The notes under the pieces are model-generated. The model was not told the DNA's origin. It ran no database searches and saw only the letters and a list, made by a program, of their open reading frames with translations. Of a DNA stretch of 7,424 nucleotides, positions 1-7,381 are shown piece after piece (positions within the stretch are counted from its first letter, which is position 1; every line of letters begins with the position of its first letter). This DNA is from Yoonia sp. (GTDB taxonomy: Bacteria > Pseudomonadota > Alphaproteobacteria > Rhodobacterales > Rhodobacteraceae), in NCBI GenBank assembly GCA_020627605.1, contig JAHDGO010000095.1, forward strand, positions 1-7,424, written 5' to 3'. Both the position numbers and the translations under genes were made by a program.

Positions 1-1
1 C

Positions 2-121
2 AAACTGACAGCAGCCCGCGAATTGGGGTGGCCGGTGCTTATGCTGGCGCGGCCGCCACAAGGTGACTGGCCAGTTGTTGAGACTGTCGCGGCGGCACTG
101 CACTGGTGCCGGACCCTATGA
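2..121 (+). CDS. cobK: Precorrin-6A reductase (CobK/CbiJ), C-terminal fragment
   Basis: The reading frame is open from the left edge to the TGA at 119-121, so only the last 39 residues are present. It reads KLTAARELGWPVLMLARPP, then a short linker, then VVETVAAALHWC. This resembles the end of CobK/CbiJ proteins: a helix with Lys and AAR, a strand of the type LGxPVxMxxRP, then a V-x-T-V-x-x-AL-x-W helix. CobK is the NADPH-dependent reductase that reduces the precorrin-6A macrocycle in cobalamin synthesis. Its stop codon overlaps the start of the next gene (ATGA at 118-121), so the two are probably translated in a coupled way. The recognition rests on a short C-terminus. The active-site part lies outside the window. 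Confidence 0.72.
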   Translation, partial: KLTAARELGWPVLMLARPPQGDWPVVETVAAALHWCRTL

Positions 122-747
122 AAGAGCGTGTGATCAAGGGCGATGATTGCATCGCCGAAGGGGCGGCATGGCTCTGCGATGCCGAACCCCGCTTTGCCGC
201 TGCCATGCAAGACCTGCCGCCATTGCCGCTACGGCTGAAACCTGACGGCTTTGCCGCACTGCTGAACCCAATTGTCAGCCAGCAGGTCAGCGTGGCCTCG
301 GCCAATGCGATCTGGGGGCGGCTGGAGGTGGCTGGTATGACCACGCCGGATGCAGTCGCCGGTGCCACAGAAGACGAGCTGCGCGCATTGGGACTGAGCC
401 GCCAGAAAATACGCTATGCCCATGCGTTGGCGGCGGCGGAGATCAATTATGGTGCCCTGCGGGACATGCCAGCAGACGAGGTTCACAAAACACTGGTCGC
501 TGTGCCGGGGATTGGTATCTGGACGGCCGAGATTTATACGATGTTCTCGCTTGGGCGCGCCGACGTCTTTGCCCCTGGCGATCTGGCCCTGCAAGAGGCG
601 GCGAGGCTCGTCTTTGATCTGCCCGCCCGACCAACCGAAAAAGTGCTGCGCACCATGGCACAAGACTGGACACCCTGGCGGTCGGTTGCGGCGCGCATTC
701 TATGGGCCTACTACAAGCACATCAAACAGCGGGAAGGGGTCACATGA
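118..747 (+). CDS. DNA-3-methyladenine glycosylase, HhH-GPD family (AlkA-like)
   Basis: The 209-residue protein is a base-excision repair glycosylase that would remove alkylated purines from DNA. The QQVSVASANAIW segment (55-66) matches the QQ-x-S-x-x-(A/S)A helix of AlkA-like enzymes. The helix-hairpin-helix is VPGIGIWTAEI (129-139). The catalytic aspartate is probably D155 in the following PGDLAL motif. The protein has only the HhH-GPD core. It lacks the extra N-terminal domain of E. coli AlkA and the Cys cluster of the MutY/Nth branch. ATG 118 is chosen over GTG 106 because it forms an ATGA overlap with the stop of the cobK fragment. The gene's own stop forms a second ATGA overlap (744-747) with the esterase. 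The family is secure; the exact substrate range is inferred. Confidence 0.9.
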   Translation: MKERVIKGDDCIAEGAAWLCDAEPRFAAAMQDLPPLPLRLKPDGFAALLNPIVSQQVSVASANAIWGRLEVAGMTTPDAVAGATEDELRALGLSRQKIRYAHALAAAEINYGALRDMPADEVHKTLVAVPGIGIWTAEIYTMFSLGRADVFAPGDLALQEAARLVFDLPARPTEKVLRTMAQDWTPWRSVAARILWAYYKHIKQREGVT

Positions 748-1412
748 CACGCGCACTCGAAGCACAGCGGAAAGAGCCGCTTTCAGGCGAAACACGATCT
801 TGCGTGATCTTCCTGCATGGCTATGGCGCCAACGCGGCTGATCTGATGGGGCTTGCTGATCCGCTGGCGGAACATCTGCCAGATACGCTGTTCATCGCGC
901 CTGACGCGCCAGAAGCCTGTGCCGGTGCGCCCATGGGGTATCAGTGGTTTCCGATCCCATGGATTGACGGATCAAGCGAGGAAGAAAGCCGCGCCGGGCT
1001 GGAACGCGCGGCGGCTGATCTGGATGCTTTCCTTGATGGTGTGATGGTGGATGAGGACGTTTTGCCGGAACAGGTGATGGTGCTGGGTTTTTCGCAAGGC
1101 ACCATGATGGCCCTGCATGTCTTGCCGCGTCGTGAAGACCCGATTGCCGGAATTGCGGCATTTTCCGGGCGATTGTTGGACCCTGAACTGCTGGCAGATG
1201 AAGCCGTCTCGCGCCCGCCGGTGCTGCTGATTCACGGTGATCAGGATGACGTCGTACCCCCGCAATCATTGCCGCAAGCGGCCGAAGCATTGCAAGAATC
1301 TGGTTGGAAAGAAGTCTACGCGCACATCATGAAAGGGACCGGTCATGGCATTGCGCCAGACGGATTGTCGGTCGCCCTGGCATTTATGCGTGACAGACTC
1401 GGGCTTAGTTGA
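744..1412 (+). CDS. Alpha/beta hydrolase, phospholipase/carboxylesterase family
   Basis: The 222-residue cytoplasmic serine hydrolase belongs to the small carboxylesterase family (acyl-protein thioesterase/YpfH type, Abhydrolase_2). The oxyanion region is HGYGANAADL (25-34). The nucleophile elbow is GFSQGT with Ser117. The acid is probably Asp168 in HGDQDDVVP, and the base is His201 in GTGHGIAPDG. The complete triad suggests an active enzyme, and the length is normal for the family. There is no signal peptide. The start is ATG 744, inside the ATGA overlap with the glycosylase stop, with a GGGAAGGGG ribosome-binding site at 731-739. It is probably the last gene of the cobK-glycosylase-esterase transcript. 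The natural ester or thioester substrate cannot be told from sequence. Confidence 0.9.
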   Translation: MTRALEAQRKEPLSGETRSCVIFLHGYGANAADLMGLADPLAEHLPDTLFIAPDAPEACAGAPMGYQWFPIPWIDGSSEEESRAGLERAAADLDAFLDGVMVDEDVLPEQVMVLGFSQGTMMALHVLPRREDPIAGIAAFSGRLLDPELLADEAVSRPPVLLIHGDQDDVVPPQSLPQAAEALQESGWKEVYAHIMKGTGHGIAPDGLSVALAFMRDRLGLS

Positions 1413-1438
1413 CAGATTGGAACCAATCTTAAGCTAAT
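1409..1438 (+). promoter_or_regulatory. Possible promoter for the GGDEF-like gene
   Basis: A perfect TTGACA (1409-1414) lies across the stop codon of the esterase. Eighteen bases later is GCTAAT (1433-1438), matching TATAAT at four of six positions. The spacer is filled by the first inverted repeat of this gap, so a protein bound there could block or alter the promoter. A second weak pair is TTGAAT (1451-1456) and TATGGT (1475-1480). Neither -10 box is strong, so the call is tentative. Confidence 0.3.
1414..1429. repeat. Inverted repeat 1 (AGATTGG-AA-CCAATCT)
   Basis: Two perfect 7-base arms are separated by AA. The two-base centre cannot form a full hairpin loop and no T-run follows, so a protein-binding dyad is more likely than a terminator. 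The right arm continues as CCAATCTT (1423-1430) and recurs 11 bases later as CTAATCTT (1434-1441), about one helical turn away on the same face of the DNA. Confidence 0.6.
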
Positions 1439-1447
1439 CTTGATTAG
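1434..1447. repeat. Inverted repeat 2 (CTAATC-TT-GATTAG)
   Basis: Two perfect 6-base arms surround TT. The repeat is built from nearly the same half-site as inverted repeat 1, so the four half-sites run reverse, forward, forward, reverse between 1414 and 1447. This arrangement suggests cooperative binding of a dimeric regulator. No named regulator is assigned. Confidence 0.55.
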
Positions 1448-1475
1448 AATTTGAATAAACCGACTGCTGGCGCCT

Positions 1476-1483
1476 ATGGTTAA
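1476..1483 (-). promoter_or_regulatory. CtrA-like half-site (TTAACCAT on the minus strand)
   Basis: The + strand reads ATGGTTAA, an exact reverse complement of TTAACCAT, the 8-base half-site described for the alphaproteobacterial regulator CtrA. It lies 69 bases before the GGDEF-like start. A GANTC site, the CcrM methylation target, follows at 1511-1515. CtrA controls motility and c-di-GMP genes in several Rhodobacterales, which fits the gene downstream. A single 8-base match in AT-rich DNA is weak evidence. Confidence 0.3.
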
Positions 1484-1499
1484 GAAGTTAGTTACTTCT
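1483..1499. repeat. Inverted repeat 3 (AGAAGT-N5-ACTTCT)
   Basis: Perfect 6-base arms flank a 5-base centre (TAGTT). It could form a small hairpin in the leader RNA or serve as a binding dyad. Its first base overlaps the end of the CtrA-like half-site. No T-run follows, so it is not a typical terminator. Confidence 0.4.
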
Positions 1500-1519
1500 G
1501 CTGTGGAATAGATTCAGCG

Positions 1520-1536
1520 AAGGCAGTCCCATGTAG
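1520..1536 (+). promoter_or_regulatory. Shine-Dalgarno followed by an ATG-TAG start-stop
   Basis: AAGG (1520-1523) stands 7 bases before ATG (1531-1533), which is followed at once by TAG. The true start of the GGDEF-like gene lies 16 bases after that stop and has only a poor ribosome-binding site of its own (GAAAAAG, 1544-1550). Ribosomes may therefore load at the start-stop and reinitiate, which would keep expression low. This is inference from layout; chance is possible. Confidence 0.3.
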
Positions 1537-1552
1537 CGAGTTTGAAAAAGTC

Positions 1553-2305
1553 ATGTTTAAAAGTCCTGTTGTTGAAGTGTTGGGCCCCCGTGATATCGCT
1601 GGGTGGATCATGCGGTATTTGGCCTTGTTTTTGGGTGTGATCAGTTTGGTCCTGATCTATGATCTTGCGGATAACCGCAGATTTGCAGGGGATATCGGCG
1701 CGATTATTAACAATGTCGTGCGGTTGGGCCTGCCTTCAACCATCCTTTTGTCGCTGTGCATGGCTTGGGTGATCCAGATGCGATACCGCATGATTGCCGA
1801 GGCTGGCGCAGACGCGCAAACCGGCCTTCTGCAACGCCATGTCTTTCTGACGCGGGCCGAGGCCAAGCTGGAACAGCGCGGCGCTGTGATGCTCTTGGAT
1901 ATTGACGGTCTGTCAAAGCTGAACCTGAATTACGGTCTGGCCGTCGGTGACCGCGCGCTGATGTCACTGGCACTGCGTGCGCGCGAAGTGGCTGGCAAAG
2001 GCGGCGTCGCTGGCCGCGTCGACGGGGCGACTGTTGGCCTGTTCCTGCCTGGCGTTGCGATGACTGACGCCCGCGCGATTGCAGAAGGACTGTCAGAGGG
2101 TATTCAGGTCACAACCGGTGATCGTCAGACAACCGTAACCGTATCGGTCGGTCTGGTCGCTGCGGGTCCGGAAAAGGGTCTTGCACTGGCGCTGGCCGCG
2201 GCTGAAGAGGCGCTGTTGCGCGCCAAGGCGCGGGGGCCTGCACAGGTCAACCTGTCCGACGGTCAGGTCGCTGCACCTCCGGCGCTCAAGCTGGCCCATG
2301 CGTGA
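1553..2305 (+). CDS. Membrane-anchored degenerate GGDEF-domain protein
   Basis: The 250-residue protein has two predicted membrane helices (about 19-37 and 57-76) and then a cytoplasmic GGDEF-type domain (about 85-235). The domain entry DAQTGLLQRHVF (87-98) matches the family's D-x-L-T-G-L-x-N-R-x-x-F. DIDGLSKLNLNYGLAVGD (116-133) matches the strand with the metal-binding Asp and the YGH-x-x-GD helix. The signature position reads R-V-DGATV-GLFLPG (155-167) in place of RxGGDEFxxLLPG, so the first Gly, the Asp/Glu pair and the Phe are all changed. The inhibitory RxxD site is also missing, with GKGG in that place. Diguanylate cyclase activity is therefore unlikely. It may be a signalling scaffold, a GTP-binding sensor or a partner of a true cyclase. 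ATG 1553 is the only usable start, because the frame back to the stop at 1481 has no ATG, GTG or TTG. Confidence 0.85.
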   Translation: MFKSPVVEVLGPRDIAGWIMRYLALFLGVISLVLIYDLADNRRFAGDIGAIINNVVRLGLPSTILLSLCMAWVIQMRYRMIAEAGADAQTGLLQRHVFLTRAEAKLEQRGAVMLLDIDGLSKLNLNYGLAVGDRALMSLALRAREVAGKGGVAGRVDGATVGLFLPGVAMTDARAIAEGLSEGIQVTTGDRQTTVTVSVGLVAAGPEKGLALALAAAEEALLRAKARGPAQVNLSDGQVAAPPALKLAHA

Positions 2306-2320
2306 CACATAATCTTGGGG

Positions 2321-2348
2321 TTGTCACAAAACCGACGCGATATATAGT
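2321..2348 (+). promoter_or_regulatory. Sigma-70-type promoter for the HNH gene
   Basis: TTGTCA (2321-2326) and TATAGT (2343-2348) each match consensus at five of six positions and are 16 bases apart. Transcription would begin near 2355, leaving a leader of about 60 bases before ATG 2417. The -35 box overlaps an inverted repeat, GTGACA (2302-2307) with TGTCAC (2322-2327). Its arms are 20 bases apart, about two helical turns, and could bind a regulator. Confidence 0.55.
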
Positions 2349-2416
2349 CTGACTCAAGAAGAATGCGGGACTGCCGCTTTGTCTGCACCCGCACAGCCTT
2401 TCTTGGGGTAGGACGG

Positions 2417-3004
2417 ATGTCGCAGACCGAATTTCGAACAGACTTTGTACGCGCCCCGGGGGCCTTGAAACACTTTCCCGCGCTTGTGCTGAACGCCGAC
2501 TACAGGCCATTGTCCTACTACCCGCTGTCGCTCTGGCCGTGGCAAGAGGCGGTGAAGGCCGCATGGCTCGACCGGGTCGAAATCGTCAGCGAGTATGACG
2601 AGGTCGTGCGCAGTCCTTCAACCGTGATCAAGATCCCGTCGGTGGTGGTCCTGAAGGACTTTGTCAAACCGCAAAAACAGGTGGCCTTCACCCGGTTCAA
2701 CCTGTTCCTGCGGGATGAGTTTTGCTGCCAGTATTGCGGGGCCAAGGGTGAACTCACCTTTGACCATGTCGTGCCCCGCGCCCGTGGCGGGATCACATCA
2801 TGGGAAAACGTCGTCGCCGCCTGCGCGCCCTGCAACCTGAAAAAAGGGTCGCGGTCGCTGAAACAATGCGGGATGAGCCTGCGCAAACCCCCGCGGCGCC
2901 CGGTGGCAGAGCAGTTGCATAACGTGGGGCGCAAGTTTCCGCCCAATCACCTGCATGAAAGCTGGGTGGATTTCCTTTATTGGGATGCCGAACTGCAGGC
3001 GTGA
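2417..3004 (+). CDS. HNH endonuclease family protein
   Basis: The 195-residue protein carries a complete zinc-type HNH module. It has CQYC (C104, C107), then FDHVVPRARGG (D116, H117), WENVVAAC (N131) and CAPCNLKKGSRS (C136, C139, N140, K143). The two CxxC pairs would hold the structural zinc, and the DH, N and N residues form the beta-beta-alpha-metal active site. The N-terminal half (LVLNADYRPLSYYPLSLWPW, 23-42) is typical of a stand-alone HNH family common in alphaproteobacteria, whose cellular role I do not know. There is no restriction methylase, intron or phage gene nearby, so a selfish or defence role is not supported by context. ATG 2417 is preferred, with GGGGTAGGA at 2405-2413 just before it. 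An in-frame ATG at 2363 would add 18 residues, but it would leave almost no leader after the predicted transcription start and has only a weak AAGAAG upstream. Confidence 0.85.
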   Translation: MSQTEFRTDFVRAPGALKHFPALVLNADYRPLSYYPLSLWPWQEAVKAAWLDRVEIVSEYDEVVRSPSTVIKIPSVVVLKDFVKPQKQVAFTRFNLFLRDEFCCQYCGAKGELTFDHVVPRARGGITSWENVVAACAPCNLKKGSRSLKQCGMSLRKPPRRPVAEQLHNVGRKFPPNHLHESWVDFLYWDAELQA

Positions 3005-3049
3005 CGTTTCTGCCGCTAGACTTGCCTGTCACTGCGGGGTAGGTAGGCC

Positions 3050-3065
3050 GCGTTAGCGCTAACGC
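3050..3065. promoter_or_regulatory. Probable LacI-family operator before zwf
   Basis: GCGTTAGCGCTAACGC is a perfect 16-base palindrome centred on CG, the arrangement typical of operators for LacI-family sugar regulators. It ends 21 bases before the zwf start and 8 bases before its ribosome-binding site, where a bound repressor would block transcription. A hexose catabolism cluster follows, which fits control by a sugar-responsive regulator. The regulator gene is not in the window, and I found no second copy of the palindrome. Confidence 0.6.
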
Positions 3066-3086
3066 TTTTCCATAGGGGAGTTTACT

Positions 3087-4541
<1,455 letters not shown>

Positions 4542-4580
4542 GGCTGTCAGTCACAGCAGGAAACCAAGAAAGGTGATGCG

Positions 4581-5252
4581 ATGAAATTCGTCGAATATGC
4601 CGATTCAGAAATGATGATGATGGATCTGGCCGATGTGCTGGCCAGCGAGCTGAAAAACTGCCTGCTGACCCATGATCATGCGTCTTTTGCCGTGCCGGGC
4701 GGCACGACACCGGGGCCGATTTTCGACAGCCTCAGCGGGGTGCATCTGGACTGGTCGCGCGTGCATGTCATGCTGACCGATGAACGCTGGGTGCCGGAAA
4801 CGTCCGAACGGTCAAACACCCGGCTTTTGCGCCAGCGCTTGCTGACTGGCCACGCGGCGGCGGCAAAATACGTGCCGCTTTATGCCTCTGCTGAAACGCC
4901 AGAGGAAAAGCTGCCGGAACTGGCCGCCGGACTGGACGCAGAGCTGCCGATTTCTGTCATGCTGCTGGGCATGGGGGCGGATATGCACACGGCCTCGATC
5001 TTTCCCGGTGCCGATCAGCTGGACAAGGCTTTGCACGGCACCGACAGGCTGGTCGCGATGCGCGCGCCCGGCGCGCCGGAACCGCGCATCACCCTGTCAG
5101 CCGCTGTGCTGAAATCAGCGATGAACCGGCATATCGTGATTATCGGCCCGGAAAAGCGTGAAGCACTTGAAAAGGCCCGTCATTTGCCGCCGGAAGAGGC
5201 CCCCGTCGCCGCCATTCTGGCCGACACAACCGTTCATTGGGCAGAGAGTTAG
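4581..5252 (+). CDS. pgl: 6-phosphogluconolactonase
   Basis: The 223-residue enzyme hydrolyses 6-phosphogluconolactone, the product of Zwf, to 6-phosphogluconate. Family motifs appear in order: VPGGTTP (38-44), LTDERWVP (65-72), NTRLL (79-83), LGMGADMHTASIFPG (129-143) and PRITLS (168-173). The fourth motif is usually GMGxDGHTASxFP; here the Gly before the catalytic His is Met135, while Asp134 and His136 are kept. The enzyme is probably still active. The ribosome-binding site AGAAAGG (4567-4573) lies 7 bases before ATG 4581. Four ATG codons in a row (4611-4622) give Met11-Met14, but the N-terminal alignment supports the first ATG. An out-of-frame ATG-CGA-TGA at 4576-4584 overlaps the start and could matter little or slightly affect initiation. 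pgi begins 3 bases after the stop. Confidence 0.94.
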   Translation: MKFVEYADSEMMMMDLADVLASELKNCLLTHDHASFAVPGGTTPGPIFDSLSGVHLDWSRVHVMLTDERWVPETSERSNTRLLRQRLLTGHAAAAKYVPLYASAETPEEKLPELAAGLDAELPISVMLLGMGADMHTASIFPGADQLDKALHGTDRLVAMRAPGAPEPRITLSAAVLKSAMNRHIVIIGPEKREALEKARHLPPEEAPVAAILADTTVHWAES

Positions 5253-5255
5253 ACC

Positions 5256-6857
5256 ATGTGGGATAAGTTGCGCGCGCATCACGCGAAAGTCGCCGAACGG
5301 CGTTTTGACAGCATGCTGGACACGGCAAGGGCTGCCGATTTCATGGCCCAGACCAGCGACATGCGGTTTGACTATGCCAAGACGAATATTGATGAAACCG
5401 GGCGCAAGCTGCTGATCGAGCTTCTGGATGTTACAGGCGTTGCCGCCAAACGCGATGCGATGTTCAGCGGTGCGGCCATCAATGAGACCGAAGGGCGCGC
5501 TGTGTTGCACACGGCCTTGCGCAACCTTGATGGTGATCCTGTCATTGTCGATGGACAAGATGTCATGCCAGAGGTGCTTGAGACGCTTGCGCGCATGGAA
5601 GGTTTTGCCAATGACGTGCGCAGCGGTGCCTATCAGGGGCAGGGCGGCAAGATCACCGATGTGATCAACATTGGCATCGGCGGATCAGACCTGGGGCCTG
5701 CGATGGCTGCACTGGCGCTGGCGCCTTATCACGACGGGCCGCGCTGCCACTTTGTGTCGAACGTCGATCCGGCTGATATCGCACAGGTTTTGCGGGCCTG
5801 CGATCCGACCACGACCCTGGTGATCGTCGCGTCCAAGACGTTTACCACGATTGAAACCATGACCAATGCGCGGACAGCACAGGCATGGATGGGTGAGGCG
5901 GTCAAAGACACTGGCGCGCAGTTTGCAGCCCTGTCCACGGCAGAAGATAAGACCGCCGCGTTCGGGATTGATCCGTCACGGGTCTTTGGCTTTGCCGATT
6001 GGGTTGGCGGGCGCTATTCGATGTGGGGGCCAATTGGCCTGTCGCTGATGATGGCGGTCGGCCCTGAAGCCTTCCGCGCGTTCCTGCGCGGTGGGCAGGC
6101 GATGGACCGGCATTTTCAGGCTGCTGACTGGCAGGACAACATGCCTGTGATGCTGGCGCTTGTCGGCATCTGGCACAACCAGATACGTGGTTATGCGACG
6201 CGTGCGGTTCTGCCATATGATAACAATCTCAGCCGGTTACCGGCCTATCTTCAACAGCTTGAAATGGAAAGCAACGGCAAGGGGGTCAGCATGGACGGCA
6301 CAACCCTGCCGCATGAAAGCGGCCCCGTCGTCTGGGGCGAACCTGGCACAAATGGTCAGCATGCATTCTACCAGTTGATCCATCAGGGTACGCGGGTTGT
6401 CCCTTGCGAATTTCTGGTCGCCGCCCGCGGGCATGAGGATGATCTGCACCACCAGCACCAACTGCTGGTCGCCAATTGTCTGGCGCAGTCAGAGGCGCTG
6501 ATGCGTGGCCGTGACCTTGATGAGGCGCGCGCCAAGATCGCGGACAAGTGTACGGGGGCAGAGCTGGAACGGCAGGCCCGCCACCGCGTCTTTACCGGCA
6601 ATCGCCCATCAACCACGCTGGCCTATCCGAAACTGACGCCTGAGGTTCTGGGCCAGATCATCGCGCTTTATGAACACCGTGTGTTTGTTGAAGGGGTCGT
6701 GCTTGGCATCAATTCATACGATCAATGGGGGGTGGAGCTGGGCAAAGAGCTCGCCACCGCGCTGCAACCTGTCGTCGAAGGGCAGGAAGCACCCGACGGC
6801 AAGGATGGCTCAACTGCCGCACTTGTGCAGTTTCTGCAAAGTCATGGGGTGTCTTGA
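5256..6857 (+). CDS. pgi: Glucose-6-phosphate isomerase
   Basis: The 533-residue enzyme interconverts glucose-6-phosphate and fructose-6-phosphate. IGIGGSDLG (139-147) is the phosphate-binding loop. [14 protein letters not shown] (248-261) is the first family signature, and the second, [14 protein letters not shown], ends at Lys497. The catalytic Glu338 lies in MESNGKG and His369 in [15 protein letters not shown]. All active-site residues seen in the family are present, and the length is close to that of other bacterial enzymes. ATG 5256 starts 3 bases after the pgl stop, with GAGAG (5244-5248) as ribosome-binding site inside pgl, so translation is probably coupled. In organisms using the Entner-Doudoroff route, this gene lets fructose-6-phosphate, including recycled triose carbon, return to Zwf. 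That is the likely reason it shares an operon with zwf and pgl. Confidence 0.97.
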   Translation: MWDKLRAHHAKVAERRFDSMLDTARAADFMAQTSDMRFDYAKTNIDETGRKLLIELLDVTGVAAKRDAMFSGAAINETEGRAVLHTALRNLDGDPVIVDGQDVMPEVLETLARMEGFANDVRSGAYQGQGGKITDVINIGIGGSDLGPAMAALALAPYHDGPRCHFVSNVDPADIAQVLRACDPTTTLVIVASKTFTTIETMTNARTAQAWMGEAVKDTGAQFAALSTAEDKTAAFGIDPSRVFGFADWVGGRYSMWGPIGLSLMMAVGPEAFRAFLRGGQAMDRHFQAADWQDNMPVMLALVGIWHNQIRGYATRAVLPYDNNLSRLPAYLQQLEMESNGKGVSMDGTTLPHESGPVVWGEPGTNGQHAFYQLIHQGTRVVPCEFLVAARGHEDDLHHQHQLLVANCLAQSEALMRGRDLDEARAKIADKCTGAELERQARHRVFTGNRPSTTLAYPKLTPEVLGQIIALYEHRVFVEGVVLGINSYDQWGVELGKELATALQPVVEGQEAPDGKDGSTAALVQFLQSHGVS

Positions 6858-6895
6858 CCGCGTGCCTTTGACATAAGCAGTGTCAGCCCAACGCG

Positions 6896-6900
6896 AGGAG
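6896..6900 (+). promoter_or_regulatory. Ribosome-binding site that fixes the start at 6907
   Basis: AGGAG stands 6 bases before ATG 6907. It favours this start over the in-frame GTG at 6880, which has no clear site and would add nine polar residues ahead of a membrane helix. An 8-base direct repeat, AGTGTCAG, occurs at 6879-6886 and 6899-6906, just before the start. Confidence 0.65.
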
Positions 6901-6906
6901 TGTCAG

Positions 6907-7365
6907 ATGATTACCGCCTATATCCCCTATTTGATTGCAGCGATCCTGCTGGTGGCCATGGCCCTGGAACTGCGCACCGGGCGCATCCCCAACTGGCTGA
7001 CGCTGCTGCCATTCGCATTGTTTGCCGTCGCGCTGATCATGGCAGACGACTGGGCTGTGCTGCTGCCGCAGGTTTATCTGGCCATCGCCGTTTTTGTAGC
7101 GGGGCTGCTGCTGTTTGCCTTTGCCGGGTTTGGTGCCGGGGCGGTCAAGCTGATGACGGGTCTGGTGTTGTTCGTTCCATGGGGCGAGGCTGGCTATACA
7201 CTCGCTACCTTTGTTGCCGCACTCTTCGTCTGCGCGTTCTTGATCGTGCAACTGCGCAAGGCTTTCGGATCAGAAACAAGCGGCTGGCACGTCTGGCGCA
7301 AGCCCGTCATGCCAATGAGCCTGCCCATTGGGCTGGCCGGACTGGCATCACTGTTCTGGTTCTGA
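6907..7365 (+). CDS. Degenerate A24 prepilin peptidase-like membrane protein (TadV/CpaA type)
   Basis: The 152-residue protein has about four to five hydrophobic helices (roughly 3-20, 31-46, 51-73, 83-115 and 137-152). Its order of motifs is that of short TadV/CpaA prepilin peptidases, which cut the leader from Flp-type prepilins at the inner membrane. ELRTGRIPN (21-29) aligns with D-L-x-x-x-x-IPN, and GAGAVKL (76-82) with GxGDxKL. The C-terminal MSLPIGLAGL resembles the family's PYGxAIAxG helix. The first catalytic Asp is Glu21 and the second, in GxGD, is Ala79. Peptidase activity is thus very unlikely, although the fold looks intact. No pilin or tad genes are near. It lies 49 bases after pgi and may share its transcript. 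It could be a cryptic relative with a new role or a gene losing its function. I do not know its job. Confidence 0.75.
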   Translation: MITAYIPYLIAAILLVAMALELRTGRIPNWLTLLPFALFAVALIMADDWAVLLPQVYLAIAVFVAGLLLFAFAGFGAGAVKLMTGLVLFVPWGEAGYTLATFVAALFVCAFLIVQLRKAFGSETSGWHVWRKPVMPMSLPIGLAGLASLFWF

Positions 7366-7381
7366 AAAGCGTGAAAACGGC

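Noticed and set aside
106..117. GTG at 106 as the start of the glycosylase
   Set aside because: It adds only four residues. ATG 118 forms the ATGA overlap with the cobK stop, mirrored by the next gene junction.
1414..1447. Rho-independent terminator after the esterase
   Set aside because: The dyads are AT-rich, have two-base centres and are not followed by a T-run, so they do not look like terminator hairpins.
1440..1454. FNR/FnrL box (TTGAT-N4-ATCAA)
   Set aside because: The left half TTGAT matches exactly, but the right half is ATTTG and matches ATCAA at only two of five positions.
4576..4584. Two-codon upstream minigene ATG-CGA-TGA overlapping the pgl start
   Set aside because: It lies 2 bases after the AGG, too close for good initiation, and such short frames are common by chance. 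It is recorded in the pgl entry only.
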